The notes beneath the pieces are model-generated. The model was not told where the DNA came from and made no database searches. It saw only the letters and a program-made list of their open reading frames with translations. DNA of 64,000 bases from Stenotrophomonas sp. Ste86 (GTDB lineage Bacteria; Pseudomonadota; Gammaproteobacteria; Xanthomonadales; Xanthomonadaceae): positions 62,001-126,000 of the forward strand of contig NZ_JALJRW010000012.1 in the NCBI RefSeq assembly GCF_024519465.1, read 5' to 3'. Of this stretch, positions 18,734 to 26,917 are shown one piece after another. Made by a program: the position numbers and the translations under genes. Position 1 is the stretch's first letter; every line of letters begins with the position of its first letter.

Positions 18734-20577
18734 GACTCAACTCCTTCCAGGATGCGAGCCCCAGCCGTAATAGCGGCACCTTCGACAAGTCTGATCGATG
18801 CGGTGATCTGACCCTCCAGAAGGCCCACTGCAAGCGCATTGTCAGCGGTCATCAATCCATGGGAGGGTAACGCGACGCATTGAACCGTGGGAATCAAGTG
18901 GTCTGGCACGCCGACCGCATCGATTCCACCGCCGTCAACGACCAGCTTGGGTTCAATCAACACTGAGATGGGCCCCTTGCTTCCATCGTTAAAAAGATCG
19001 GCATGGAAGTTGGCAACGCGGCTGCCATCAGCTGCGATCGAAAGGCCAATCATTTCGAGTGCTGTAACGCGAACGCCCTTCTTCACTGAAGCGGCGATGC
19101 GCCCAGGCGCGGTCGGTTTCCCTGCGCCACGCGAGCTGACGGGACCAAGGAACTTTCCCATCTGTCCAGAGGTCGCAGCAAGGCTTGGTCCACCTGCATC
19201 GGCAGAGCGTTCAAGTGATCTGACAGGGACAAAGTTATCCGCGTGAATACGCAAATCCCGCATTCCCACGCGCACCATTGTCTGTTGCCTCCCTTTCGGA
19301 AGGTTATTTGGAACCCAGTCGTCGTGAGTAGGAGGTTCAGCTTGAGCAAATGCCTCTTCCACCTCTGGGTCTTTGGAGCAGACAAAGACACCCGCCCATT
19401 CCAAGGTGGGATCTGGATAGGCACTCCCTCGGATGTACTTGACCACAAGCTCCACCGGCCGCATCACCGCGATGTGGGATGAGTTCACCAAGACATCGGA
19501 GCTGCCCGGTGCACAAAGCGGATGGCGAGGCGCGGATAAACCGGGCGCGAACGCAAGGCGGCCAAGGTCCTTGGCTGGACGCTGCGACTTGATCTTGTGA
19601 AGGTTGGCGCTTCCAGTACGCACATCCGCCAATGCCCTGCAGAACAGATCAAGTGGAGGGAATGCTTCAGGGCTAGGCATCTCGATCGTTTCGCCGTCGA
19701 TCTCGATCGTCACATGCAGGCGTCGATCCGCATTCGTCGTCTGTGCCATTCTTGGCCAAAAATTCAGCAGTACACAGGTAACGAGTTCCGGCCCGAGCTT
19801 CTCAAGCGAAGAGAAGTCCAACTCTGGATCAAGGATGACAATTGATGTACCGCTGTCTGTCTCGGCCCTAGGGAAGATGCCAAGCGACTTGCTGAGCGCG
19901 ATGGCGTTCTCATCTGTAGCAGGAGCAATACTGTCACCTTCACCAGACATGCCCCACCAATGACGTCCCGTGAATCGCCTGGGCCCTGGAGTTGAAGAAT
20001 CAACGTCGAATGCATCACCCAGATGACACGCCATGAAGCGCCTTACCGGCCGGCCAAGCTCAAACGTCTGGCTATCGACAAGGACTAGAGAGCAGGTGCT
20101 CATTCCATACAGCGAGCTTTTGCCGTAACCGTACGTACCTCCACCCTGATGGCTATCACGCGCTGCACCAACATTCTTGAGAAAGTTGACGAAGTTCGCT
20201 CGCTCATCGGGCGCTGGAGGGACATCGGCTTCGGTTGGCCCGGACAGGCCCACAGTGCCAAAGTCCGCGATCTCCAAAACCCAAAGCTCCTCCTTCTCAG
20301 TGGAGTTTTGCAGCGCGTCGCGGGACGCAAGCCCTTGTGGGAGAGTCGCGAGGACCACCCCGGTCAGGGCAGCTCGCTCTTCGATGCGAAGTCGCCGGAG
20401 CCTGATCCTCGCCTCCGGTGCAAAGCCGGGCAGGGTTGCGTCAATGACGTTCTGAAGACTCTCACGAACAAGAGTTTGTAAAAGATCGAGGTTTGGACGC
20501 CCGAGCAGACGCTTGAAACCCTCGCCCGCAAGGTTCCCATTCTTCGAGAACGGCTCGCTATAAAGATTCAAATTCAT
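18730..20577 (-). CDS. GHKL ATPase (MutL/MORC-like) of a restriction-modification-type defence operon
   Basis: A 615-residue protein with the Bergerat ATP-binding fold in its first 160 residues: N-box RESLQNVIDA (38-47, Asn43 for Mg), G1 box EIADFGTVGLSG (102-113) and G2 box GGGTYGYGKSSLYG (145-158). Such paraMORC ATPases are described in complex bacterial restriction systems together with Z1 ATPases and REase-fold nucleases. They clamp on DNA upon ATP binding. The C-terminal 400 residues carry no recognised domain. It overlaps the nuclease gene upstream and the next gene downstream by 4 bases each. Confidence 0.85.
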   Translation of the reverse strand: MNLNLYSEPFSKNGNLAGEGFKRLLGRPNLDLLQTLVRESLQNVIDATLPGFAPEARIRLRRLRIEERAALTGVVLATLPQGLASRDALQNSTEKEELWVLEIADFGTVGLSGPTEADVPPAPDERANFVNFLKNVGAARDSHQGGGTYGYGKSSLYGMSTCSLVLVDSQTFELGRPVRRFMACHLGDAFDVDSSTPGPRRFTGRHWWGMSGEGDSIAPATDENAIALSKSLGIFPRAETDSGTSIVILDPELDFSSLEKLGPELVTCVLLNFWPRMAQTTNADRRLHVTIEIDGETIEMPSPEAFPPLDLFCRALADVRTGSANLHKIKSQRPAKDLGRLAFAPGLSAPRHPLCAPGSSDVLVNSSHIAVMRPVELVVKYIRGSAYPDPTLEWAGVFVCSKDPEVEEAFAQAEPPTHDDWVPNNLPKGRQQTMVRVGMRDLRIHADNFVPVRSLERSADAGGPSLAATSGQMGKFLGPVSSRGAGKPTAPGRIAASVKKGVRVTALEMIGLSIAADGSRVANFHADLFNDGSKGPISVLIEPKLVVDGGGIDAVGVPDHLIPTVQCVALPSHGLMTADNALAVGLLEGQITASIRLVEGAAITAGARILEGVES

Positions 20578-21578
20578 TCAAAGACGGCCCTCAAGACGTC
20601 ATCGTGGTGAGCGACCGGCAGCATCTGTTCTACTGCCGCCGACAGATCAACGGTGTACTCGATCTCGCTGATGCCAGGCGGGGTCGAGCCATCTGCGGTG
20701 GACGGAAGCATGAGGCGTGGAAAGCGGTCGTTCACCGAGTAAAGGCTCATACCCTCAAAGGAGAACTTGGCCGCGTTCCATTCTGGCGCCAACGGATCAT
20801 TGCAGCCAAGCGAGGCCAGGCGAGTGAGAAGCATGGTTGAGGGAACACCAACCGCTACGAGTTCGTTGTATAGCGCTGCTACGTGAATGTTGCCTGCCTG
20901 AGAGCTCTCCAGCACGACATGAGCCAGCCAAAGTGGGGCATCTGACGGAGGACAGAGCTGCTCAATGCCATGAATACGAATGGTCGTTCGCTGCTTGTAG
21001 CCTGTTGATTTGACTTCGAGGGCGCCATGCCTTCCGCGGAAGTCATGGCGTTGCCCCGTAGGTCCGGTCCACGACTCAACAGCGGTCGAGCTTCTCTTGG
21101 CACCTTCGAGTAGCATCATCAGCTCGCCAAGGAGTCCGACTAGACTATTCCTGCTAATGCTCTGGTCTTGGCTTTCCGCCAGCAGCGCGCGGTAGTCCTC
21201 GATAGTGCTCTTCACTGAATCGACAGGCGAAGTGCCCGCAGCGATACGTGACACCATCTCTGTACAAAGCTCACCGAAAAGCTGATGTAGCCGAGGCTCA
21301 CGCAGACTGATATCCAAATACACGGAAGCAGCACCGTCCAGGGAGAGGCGGGAGATGCGGACCTCGACGCTAGGCCCGCTCAGCGTACTCACCTGCAGGT
21401 TGGCGGTAGAAGATGCTATGGGGACAAGAAGCCGGGGGCTTGCCATCTCTGTAAGGGCGAAGCGGACAGGGCCGAAACCCGTATCCGCGTCGCCGGCGAC
21501 TGTTGAAACTTCAGCTCGTGTATCTCCGCGACTACGTTCGCGAAGACCCAGCCAGTGCTCATGAGGAGTCTTAGGCAT
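20574..21578 (-). CDS. PD-(D/E)XK motif protein (DUF4420 type), likely the nuclease of the operon
   Basis: A 334-residue protein. ATG at 21578 gives an 8-base overlap with the Z1 gene; earlier in-frame ATGs exist at 21590 and 21605. The catalytic pattern is E152 in GLLGELMML, D179 in RHDFRG and E188-x-K190 in GALEVKST, which is the restriction-endonuclease fold signature. Within the operon it is the only protein with an obvious nuclease site apart from the convergent Vsr, so it is the best candidate for cutting DNA lacking the cognate methylation. Cleavage specificity is unknown. Confidence 0.85.
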   Translation of the reverse strand: MPKTPHEHWLGLRERSRGDTRAEVSTVAGDADTGFGPVRFALTEMASPRLLVPIASSTANLQVSTLSGPSVEVRISRLSLDGAASVYLDISLREPRLHQLFGELCTEMVSRIAAGTSPVDSVKSTIEDYRALLAESQDQSISRNSLVGLLGELMMLLEGAKRSSTAVESWTGPTGQRHDFRGRHGALEVKSTGYKQRTTIRIHGIEQLCPPSDAPLWLAHVVLESSQAGNIHVAALYNELVAVGVPSTMLLTRLASLGCNDPLAPEWNAAKFSFEGMSLYSVNDRFPRLMLPSTADGSTPPGISEIEYTVDLSAAVEQMLPVAHHDDVLRAVFE

Positions 21579-24282
21579 CGGCGTCTTCATGCTCGTTGGA
21601 GGCATCGTCCTCCAGCTGATCAGGCGTAGGGACGCTTAGCTCCACGCTGTAGTAGCTGCCGGATTTGTCTCTGTTGCCCGGAAATACAAAGCCGAGGCCG
21701 ATGAGAGGTCCCCTTGCATCGAGTGGCACACGGCGATCCGTAGCCTTCATGGGTGCGGATAGCTGATCGATCGGATACACAAGCAGCAGCGGGACGTCAG
21801 CGCGCAACAGCTTCAATTCATCCCAGCTCGACGAACCCTTCGCTTTGGCTCCAGCAACGTCTTCCAACACGTCGTGCTTGGACATCAGCGCCTTGATGTC
21901 GGCATAGTCCGATGGCTCGCGCAGACGAGAACGAATGAACGGTACGATGTCGCCGATCTTGCCAAGCGAGACGGGTTCCGCTTTACCATCCGCGCTCATG
22001 ATGGCGACGTTCCATGCGGGCATCCGCCCAGCCGATGCATCCAGGTAGCCTAGTAGCAGCTCTTTGTTCAGGTTGAGCTGCTTATCGCACATGCTGTAGC
22101 TCACCAGGAACTTGCGGACTACCGCCATGGGCACCTTTGCAAAGACGCGAGGCTTTACCCTCTGATAGCCTTCGCTTACAAGGTGATCAACCAGAGACGA
22201 GGCGGCCTGCCAGTTTTTCAGGACTACGTCGCTATCCTTATGATTGAATCGGGTGGTCTGTTCATGCTTCCCATCGAAGCTGATGCTGGTCCTGATTACA
22301 TGCCTCATCTTGGCTGCAGAGGTGATGGCCAACCCAGGGATTGAGCGAACTTTCACAGCGAAATCCAGGGGGCTTACTTCGGCCGTCCTGTAGACAGAGA
22401 TCTCTTTTCGGATCTCTTCCTCAACCTGAGCTAGGGCCCGGAAGTTGGATATGAGATCCGTTGTCGTCCAAAGTCTCGGCAAGTCCTCGTAACCCTTTCG
22501 GAAGCCAAACCAGCGGCCCATCTGAAGGAGTGTGTCGTATTGCTGAGAGGTTCTCAGGAAGAAGGATACGCAAAGGCCTTCGAGTGTGAGACCGCGAGCA
22601 AGGACAGAGCCGCCGACTACAATGTAGGTTCTGGCACCGTTCGTAAAATCGAGACGTTCCAAGCTCTCCCCGTTCTCCACCACGAGTTCTAGCGCATCTA
22701 AAACCTCGCCAAGGGCGTCTTTAAGTGACGATTCGAGGTAGTCCGTCGGTGCGTCCGCAGAGAGGGGGCTTCTGACAATCTCTTCAGCAAAAACGTCTCT
22801 CAAGAGCTGCCCGGCAGCGCCGCTGACGGACCTGATTTCATCGCTATTCTTCGAAATCCACGCTCGAATCGCCTTGTCCATGTTCTCATGCTGTGCCACA
22901 TACGCAGACGTATGTACCAGCATCGTCATGTGGTCATTCTGTTGCCCGCGCGTCCTGCGAATGGCGCATGAGATCAGGAACCAGGCGATGGCCTTCTGTA
23001 GCTGAAGCGTTACATCCGGCATGAAGGACTTGTGGGCGCCCTTTCCCTTCGGCGTCAGTTTTCCTAGCTCCTCAGGGGGAATCGAGCGGAACATGTCCCG
23101 TCCAAAATCTACTTCATCATCATCGGCTGAAGTGTCGGAGCTGCCAAACACCTCAAGTGTGCCGAAATACCCTTTGGGGCGCGGAAGCGCAGTGATGAAG
23201 TCCTCGGGGTACAGGTCGTCCAGCTTGTCTGCTCTGTCCGGGAACGGATTGATGAACACGTTGGCGAATGGCGTTGCTGTGTAACCAACGTAAGAGACGC
23301 ACGGCAAGGCAGCAATCAACCGCCGAATTGCCTCGTTGATGCGCGTCATTTCTTCGTCGTCGGCGCCGGCATTGACGGATGCCTGATCGCACTCATCGTC
23401 AATGATCAGCGCCTTGAGCTTCCGCATGATTGGTGGCGGCGTTCTAGTGACAGTCTCGAGCAGCTTGTCGAGCCGCGTCGATTCTTTCTTCATCACCACC
23501 AACTGGGCGCCGCCCTTGTGCGGCATGACAAACTGGTCATTGGCAGGTTTGATGAAGTCGCCGGCGTCCTCAGTCGTTGTGTACATCTGCCACAGCGTTC
23601 TGTGTCTTTCAACTACATCGCTTTCGATGCGCCTCTGGGTTTGCGCACGAAGCTTGTTCGTCACGCCACCGAGCAAAATTATCAAGTTGTAGCCAGCATC
23701 AACGGCCTTTGCGATGACCGCGGTCATGTTTGCCGTCTTGCCTGATTGGACATAGCCGACCACCAGGCCCCGGCATTGGAATGAGTCGTCCGCAGGATTG
23801 GCGAGCAGCGATACGATCTCCGACGATGACTCGTCAAGTGACTCGGATGCGTCCTTCCAGTTCTTGACCTCCCGGAGGTAACCCAACAGAGCTGGCCAAT
23901 GCCTGTCTTGTTCTGACGGACCGGTATACCAAGCCGGTTTAGGCTTGATCAGTGAGTTCTTTCGCAGAACTTCAACTTTCTGGAACGATGCCCGAACGGC
24001 TTCTGTCGCTGCCTGGAAATTCGCCTCAACATCCGCTGGAAAGACCCCCATGACCACTTCGAGAGTTTGGCGAAGGGCCTGTACGGCATTATCCAAAGTA
24101 TCGTAGCTCGGGAGCTTTGCCCGAATCATGTCCGAAAAAGCGTCAACCTGGGTCTTCAAGACGGCATCCTGCGCTGTCGGGGGCAACAGAATGCTGGGCT
24201 GGATGTGCCCCCTGCAGCATCCATGCCCTTCAGAAAAGTCTGCAGCGTTTAGTGGGCTGTGACTCGCTATTCCGATTGTCAT
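21571..24282 (-). CDS. Z1 domain ATPase of the defence operon
   Basis: A 903-residue protein, first gene of the operon. Walker A is GYVQSGKT (176-183), Walker B LIIDDECDQAS (293-303), with further blocks YVGYTATPFANVFINPFPD and VVGGSVLARGLTLEGLCVSFFLRTSQQYDTLLQMGRWFGF (split here for reference: the first ends about 350, the second about 605). This is the Z1 variant of SF2-type P-loop ATPases found with GHKL ATPases and REase-fold proteins. It probably translocates or remodels DNA for the nuclease. The start at 24282 is the farthest ATG; a later one would remove a poorly conserved leader only. Confidence 0.9.
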   Translation of the reverse strand: MTIGIASHSPLNAADFSEGHGCCRGHIQPSILLPPTAQDAVLKTQVDAFSDMIRAKLPSYDTLDNAVQALRQTLEVVMGVFPADVEANFQAATEAVRASFQKVEVLRKNSLIKPKPAWYTGPSEQDRHWPALLGYLREVKNWKDASESLDESSSEIVSLLANPADDSFQCRGLVVGYVQSGKTANMTAVIAKAVDAGYNLIILLGGVTNKLRAQTQRRIESDVVERHRTLWQMYTTTEDAGDFIKPANDQFVMPHKGGAQLVVMKKESTRLDKLLETVTRTPPPIMRKLKALIIDDECDQASVNAGADDEEMTRINEAIRRLIAALPCVSYVGYTATPFANVFINPFPDRADKLDDLYPEDFITALPRPKGYFGTLEVFGSSDTSADDDEVDFGRDMFRSIPPEELGKLTPKGKGAHKSFMPDVTLQLQKAIAWFLISCAIRRTRGQQNDHMTMLVHTSAYVAQHENMDKAIRAWISKNSDEIRSVSGAAGQLLRDVFAEEIVRSPLSADAPTDYLESSLKDALGEVLDALELVVENGESLERLDFTNGARTYIVVGGSVLARGLTLEGLCVSFFLRTSQQYDTLLQMGRWFGFRKGYEDLPRLWTTTDLISNFRALAQVEEEIRKEISVYRTAEVSPLDFAVKVRSIPGLAITSAAKMRHVIRTSISFDGKHEQTTRFNHKDSDVVLKNWQAASSLVDHLVSEGYQRVKPRVFAKVPMAVVRKFLVSYSMCDKQLNLNKELLLGYLDASAGRMPAWNVAIMSADGKAEPVSLGKIGDIVPFIRSRLREPSDYADIKALMSKHDVLEDVAGAKAKGSSSWDELKLLRADVPLLLVYPIDQLSAPMKATDRRVPLDARGPLIGLGFVFPGNRDKSGSYYSVELSVPTPDQLEDDASNEHEDADA

Positions 24283-24660
24283 CGACTGTGGCTATCTACG
24301 CAACCGAGGCTGGACGGGTGAGAAACTTCCAGGACCCTAGGAACATCTGCGAAGGGCAATGATCCTGAAGAGATATGCGCACTTGGGCCTCTGGTGGGTA
24401 GAGCTGTCGCGTGTCCTTTCAAGGTGACCCTGACTCGATCCATGGTGACGCAAGTGGCACGTTAGTTGCTTGGATGCCCCAAGGCGTCTATGCAGGAGAG
24501 CATTAGCGCGAGCGCTGGCGTCGCTGATAGCACCCCTGCAGCCGCTTCTGAGGCGCCACTAGGTCATTTGCGACGCACCAAAGGCTTAGTCAACCAACCT
24601 CAGCCAGATCAACAGCAACAAGCAATTTCCCATCCTCAGCACCAACGCGCATGGTGTTCA
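24283..24660. other. Intergenic stretch without recognisable gene
   Basis: Between the Z1 start and the first C4-like leader. It must hold the promoter of the leftward defence operon and probably that of the rightward leader. A short open frame from about 24490 runs into the leader RNA and is not credible as a gene. No tRNA, att-like direct repeat or integrase remnant was seen. Confidence 0.5.
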
Positions 24661-24662
24661 TC

Positions 24663-24831
24663 GGAGCGTAGAAACTCCTCTAGCAGGAAAATGTTGGACG
24701 TCTCTTTGTCGGGAGGGTGGCTAATACAACACCCTCGTGGAAATACGCCCGCCGGTTCCTGCTAGACGGTTTCTAACCTCCCGACGCCCTTGCCATCCCG
24801 GCAAGGGCAAGCCCTGCAGGAGGTCCAACAT
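24663..24831 (+). ncRNA. C4-like antisense leader RNA, copy 1 (upstream of symE-like gene)
   Basis: Begins with the hairpin GGAGCGTAGAAACTCC. A 9-bp outer stem GTCGGGAGG (24708-24716) / CCTCCCGAC (24777-24785) encloses inner helices, and a 9-bp hairpin GCCCTTGCC / GGCAAGGGC follows (24786-24808). CTCCT (24675-24679) plus GCAGG (24683-24687) are complementary to the contiguous CCTGCAGGAG (24813-24822) that holds the ribosome-binding site. ATGTTGGAC (24691-24699) is complementary to GTCCAACAT (24823-24831) over the start codon. This a'/b' arrangement is that of the P1/P7 C4 antisense RNA, which represses a downstream gene on the same transcript. The family name is inference; the complementarity is directly visible. 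Confidence 0.65.
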
Positions 24832-25129
24832 GTTGACGCCGTGGGAAGACGAACCCGATGACGCGCGCCCCAAGCGCAAACCCTACGCCCGCCCCGCACG
24901 CAGCTACCGGGTAGGCGCGCTGACGTACCCGGATCGCGAAGAGTGCGGTCCCACCGAGATTGTTCCCTACCTCAAGCTGCGCGGCCGCTGGCTGGACAAG
25001 CTCGGCTTCGACGTGGGCGCTCGCCTGAAGGTGGAGGCCACGCACGGCAGCATCACCCTTACGGTGGTGGAGCGGCCGGTGGTGGTGCCCCCAAAGATCC
25101 CCAGGAAGTTGCAGCGGCAATCCCGCTGA
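24830..25129 (+). CDS. SymE-like type I toxin family protein
   Basis: A 99-residue protein starting MLTPWEDEPDDARPKRKP. After a basic Pro-rich N-terminus it has YRVGALTYPDREECGPTEIV and PYLKLRGRWLDKLGFDVGAR, then LKVEATHGSITLTVVE: the AbrB-derived SymE fold (PxLxLxGxWLxxxGFxxGxxxxV). E. coli SymE is an SOS-induced toxin that condenses nucleoid DNA and is held back by the antisense RNA SymR. ATG at 24830 has AGGAGG 6 bases upstream. The C4-like leader directly before it could shut its translation. The in-frame extension to 24737 reads through that RNA and is rejected. Confidence 0.8.
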   Translation: MLTPWEDEPDDARPKRKPYARPARSYRVGALTYPDREECGPTEIVPYLKLRGRWLDKLGFDVGARLKVEATHGSITLTVVERPVVVPPKIPRKLQRQSR

Positions 25130-25328
25130 GCGGCAGCGCCCACCCGCGCGGTGGGCCGCTGTACGGCCATGGCCCGCCAGCCCGTGCAGGGCCCATGGCC
25201 AGATGGCGCCGGTGCGTGCGGGGGTTCGGCAGCACCGCGCGATGACAGGCAAACGCGAGCACATCGCTGCACGTCTGGTGCGGTGTGGCTGTGCATTGTG
25301 TTTCACTACCCAGCAGTGGGAGCAACTC

Positions 25329-25661
25329 ATGAGTAAGAGTGTCTTCATGCAGCTACAGATGGAGGCCGGCTTGCGCGCCAGCTTCCAGGAAGCGGCCGAG
25401 CGCCAACAACGACCCGCCGCACAGGTGCTGCGGCAGTTGATGCGGGAGTACGTGGCCACGCAGTCCGATGCAGAGGCGGTCGCTGTGGGCCGAAAGCTTG
25501 AAGCGGTGAGACGCGCAGCGGCGTCGGTGGCGCTGGATGCGCCGGCGGTGGGCGAGGCGCCGTTGGAGGAGGCGCCGGGGGTTTCGAGCGGTGACCGGGA
25601 TTTGGAGGAGATGGCACGGCGGCAGCAGGGGTGGGGATGCTGTCCGTTTGGTGTGGGGTGA
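25329..25661 (+). CDS. Ribbon-helix-helix antitoxin-like DNA-binding protein
   Basis: A 110-residue protein; ATG at 25329 is chosen for GGGAG upstream and the sequence MSKSVFMQLQMEAGLRASFQ, which fits an antitoxin-type strand followed by helices (EAAERQQRPAAQVLRQLMREYV). No toxin gene follows: the downstream DNA is decayed. The C-terminus ends abruptly in an unusual Gly/Cys-rich tail (GWGCCPFGVG), which may mean the original 3' end was lost. Its partner could once have been a RelE/ParE-type toxin, but this is inference. Confidence 0.55.
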   Translation: MSKSVFMQLQMEAGLRASFQEAAERQQRPAAQVLRQLMREYVATQSDAEAVAVGRKLEAVRRAAASVALDAPAVGEAPLEEAPGVSSGDRDLEEMARRQQGWGCCPFGVG

Positions 25662-25904
25662 GGGTCGAGGAGAACTCCCTATAGGGAAGGAGGGCGCTGC
25701 GCCGCCGCCGTCCTTCCCGTTTACGATATCTACCGAGGCGCGCCCTCGACAGGTGTTAGAGTGGGTGCTGAGGCGAACAAGGACGCCTTGAGAACAAGTC
25801 TTGGCGTTGATGACGCACAATGCCGGAGTTCGATCGGCCAGTAGCCCGATACGAGGCTGACGAGACGTTCACCATATTCCTTGATACAAGCAAACGGGTG
25901 AGTC

Positions 25905-26146
25905 ATGACTAATTTCTCGGTCGACTTCGTCAGTTTGAACAACTTCGAGTCGCTCGCGGCGGAGATTTCATTCCGGTCTCAGATCCTCTGTCGTATTGAT
26001 AGGGAGAGCGCGATGGCGTACTCGAGGTTGAGTTCTTCTACCTTGCGAAAATTGTGGAATTCGATGCAAGGATGAAATTCCCGCTACCGGATTTCCTCAG
26101 CGTAGTCGAGGAGGTGTGCTCGGAGCCCCGACAGATTCCAAGTTGA
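25905..26146 (+). pseudogene. Frameshifted small gene, possible orphan immunity-type protein
   Basis: From ATG at 25905 the frame reads MTNFSVDFVSLNNFESLAAE and on to LCRIDRES at 26009. One missing base near 26010 then shifts the frame, and the continuation GVLEVEFFYLAKIVEFDARM and KFPLPDFLSVVEEV runs to TGA at 26144. With one base restored the product is 80 residues. The small acidic alpha/beta protein in a toxin-rich region suggests an immunity protein whose toxin is gone. A 30-codon frame at 25820-25912 just before it looks like another remnant. The rest of 25662-26572 has no gene that I can support; its more AT-rich right end probably holds the promoter of the zeta cassette. Confidence 0.65.
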
Positions 26147-26572
26147 CGGTGGCCCGGGGTGCCCGCCGTGGCGCCATGAAGGAAGCACCAGTGGGTGTAA
26201 GGGTTTTCCTATACCTATCCTAGTAGTCTGGGCGGCACACTATTGCGGGGCCGATGCAGCGCGGCGGGTGGGTCGATCGCGTCGCATGGAGAAGGTGGCA
26301 TGGCGGAGGATGCGGCGTGCTTTCCAAGCGGCGGACGGGGCTGAAGAAGATGATGCTGCGGTAGCAGGCGGGAGCTTCGTGCACTCCGTCTTGGAAGGCG
26401 TCGGTGAAGTACGGGCATCTCAGTGAAATTGAAGTGCAAGAATATGGAAGTGCTGAACCACCACATCCCGTTTAGCGGATCGATCTTGTACTCAAATGAC
26501 GAGCGCGACAGAGTTTAGGCTAACGTATGATGAATGACGAGGCAGCGGCTGCGATAAAGAGGGATCCCCATC

Positions 26573-26905
26573 ATGACAGTTTTTAATCCTCCCGTTCCTG
26601 CGAAGCTGCTTGAGAAGCTAAGGGAGTACCCGGATCATATAGATCGTCTTCAGGAGGTTCTGAACGTAGTCGCGGCAGAACCGCCTTCGATCATACCTCG
26701 GCTGGAACGTGCCACAGAGGCGCTACAAGGGCGGTTGGGCACTTTTATGTCCGAGGCAAGGCGTGAACTCGAGCAAGCAAAGGCCAGTGGCGACCCCACT
26801 TTGATTGCAGCGGCAGAAGTAAAATTCAGCTTGATGTCGCAGGTGCGACTGAAGCACGTTTGGATTAGTGATGAGGGATTTTTGCAGTATTTCGAAGGCG
26901 CATAA
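26573..26905 (+). CDS. Putative antitoxin/immunity protein of the zeta-toxin effector
   Basis: A 110-residue cytoplasmic-type protein (no signal peptide), strongly helical, with a coiled-coil-like stretch from about residue 20 to 95 (LQEVLNVV, LERATEALQGRL, EARRELEQAKAS). It ends 12 bases before the zeta effector gene, so the two form one transcription unit, antitoxin first, as in epsilon/zeta modules. Three-helix epsilon-type antitoxins block the ATP site of zeta. No sequence family is recognised; the role is inferred from position, size and helicity. Confidence 0.65.
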   Translation: MTVFNPPVPAKLLEKLREYPDHIDRLQEVLNVVAAEPPSIIPRLERATEALQGRLGTFMSEARRELEQAKASGDPTLIAAAEVKFSLMSQVRLKHVWISDEGFLQYFEGA

Positions 26906-26917
26906 GGATATGCCAGG

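Noticed and set aside
24466..24765. A 99-codon frame upstream of symE
   Set aside because: It lacks a ribosome-binding site and ends inside the C4-like RNA; composition is not protein-like.
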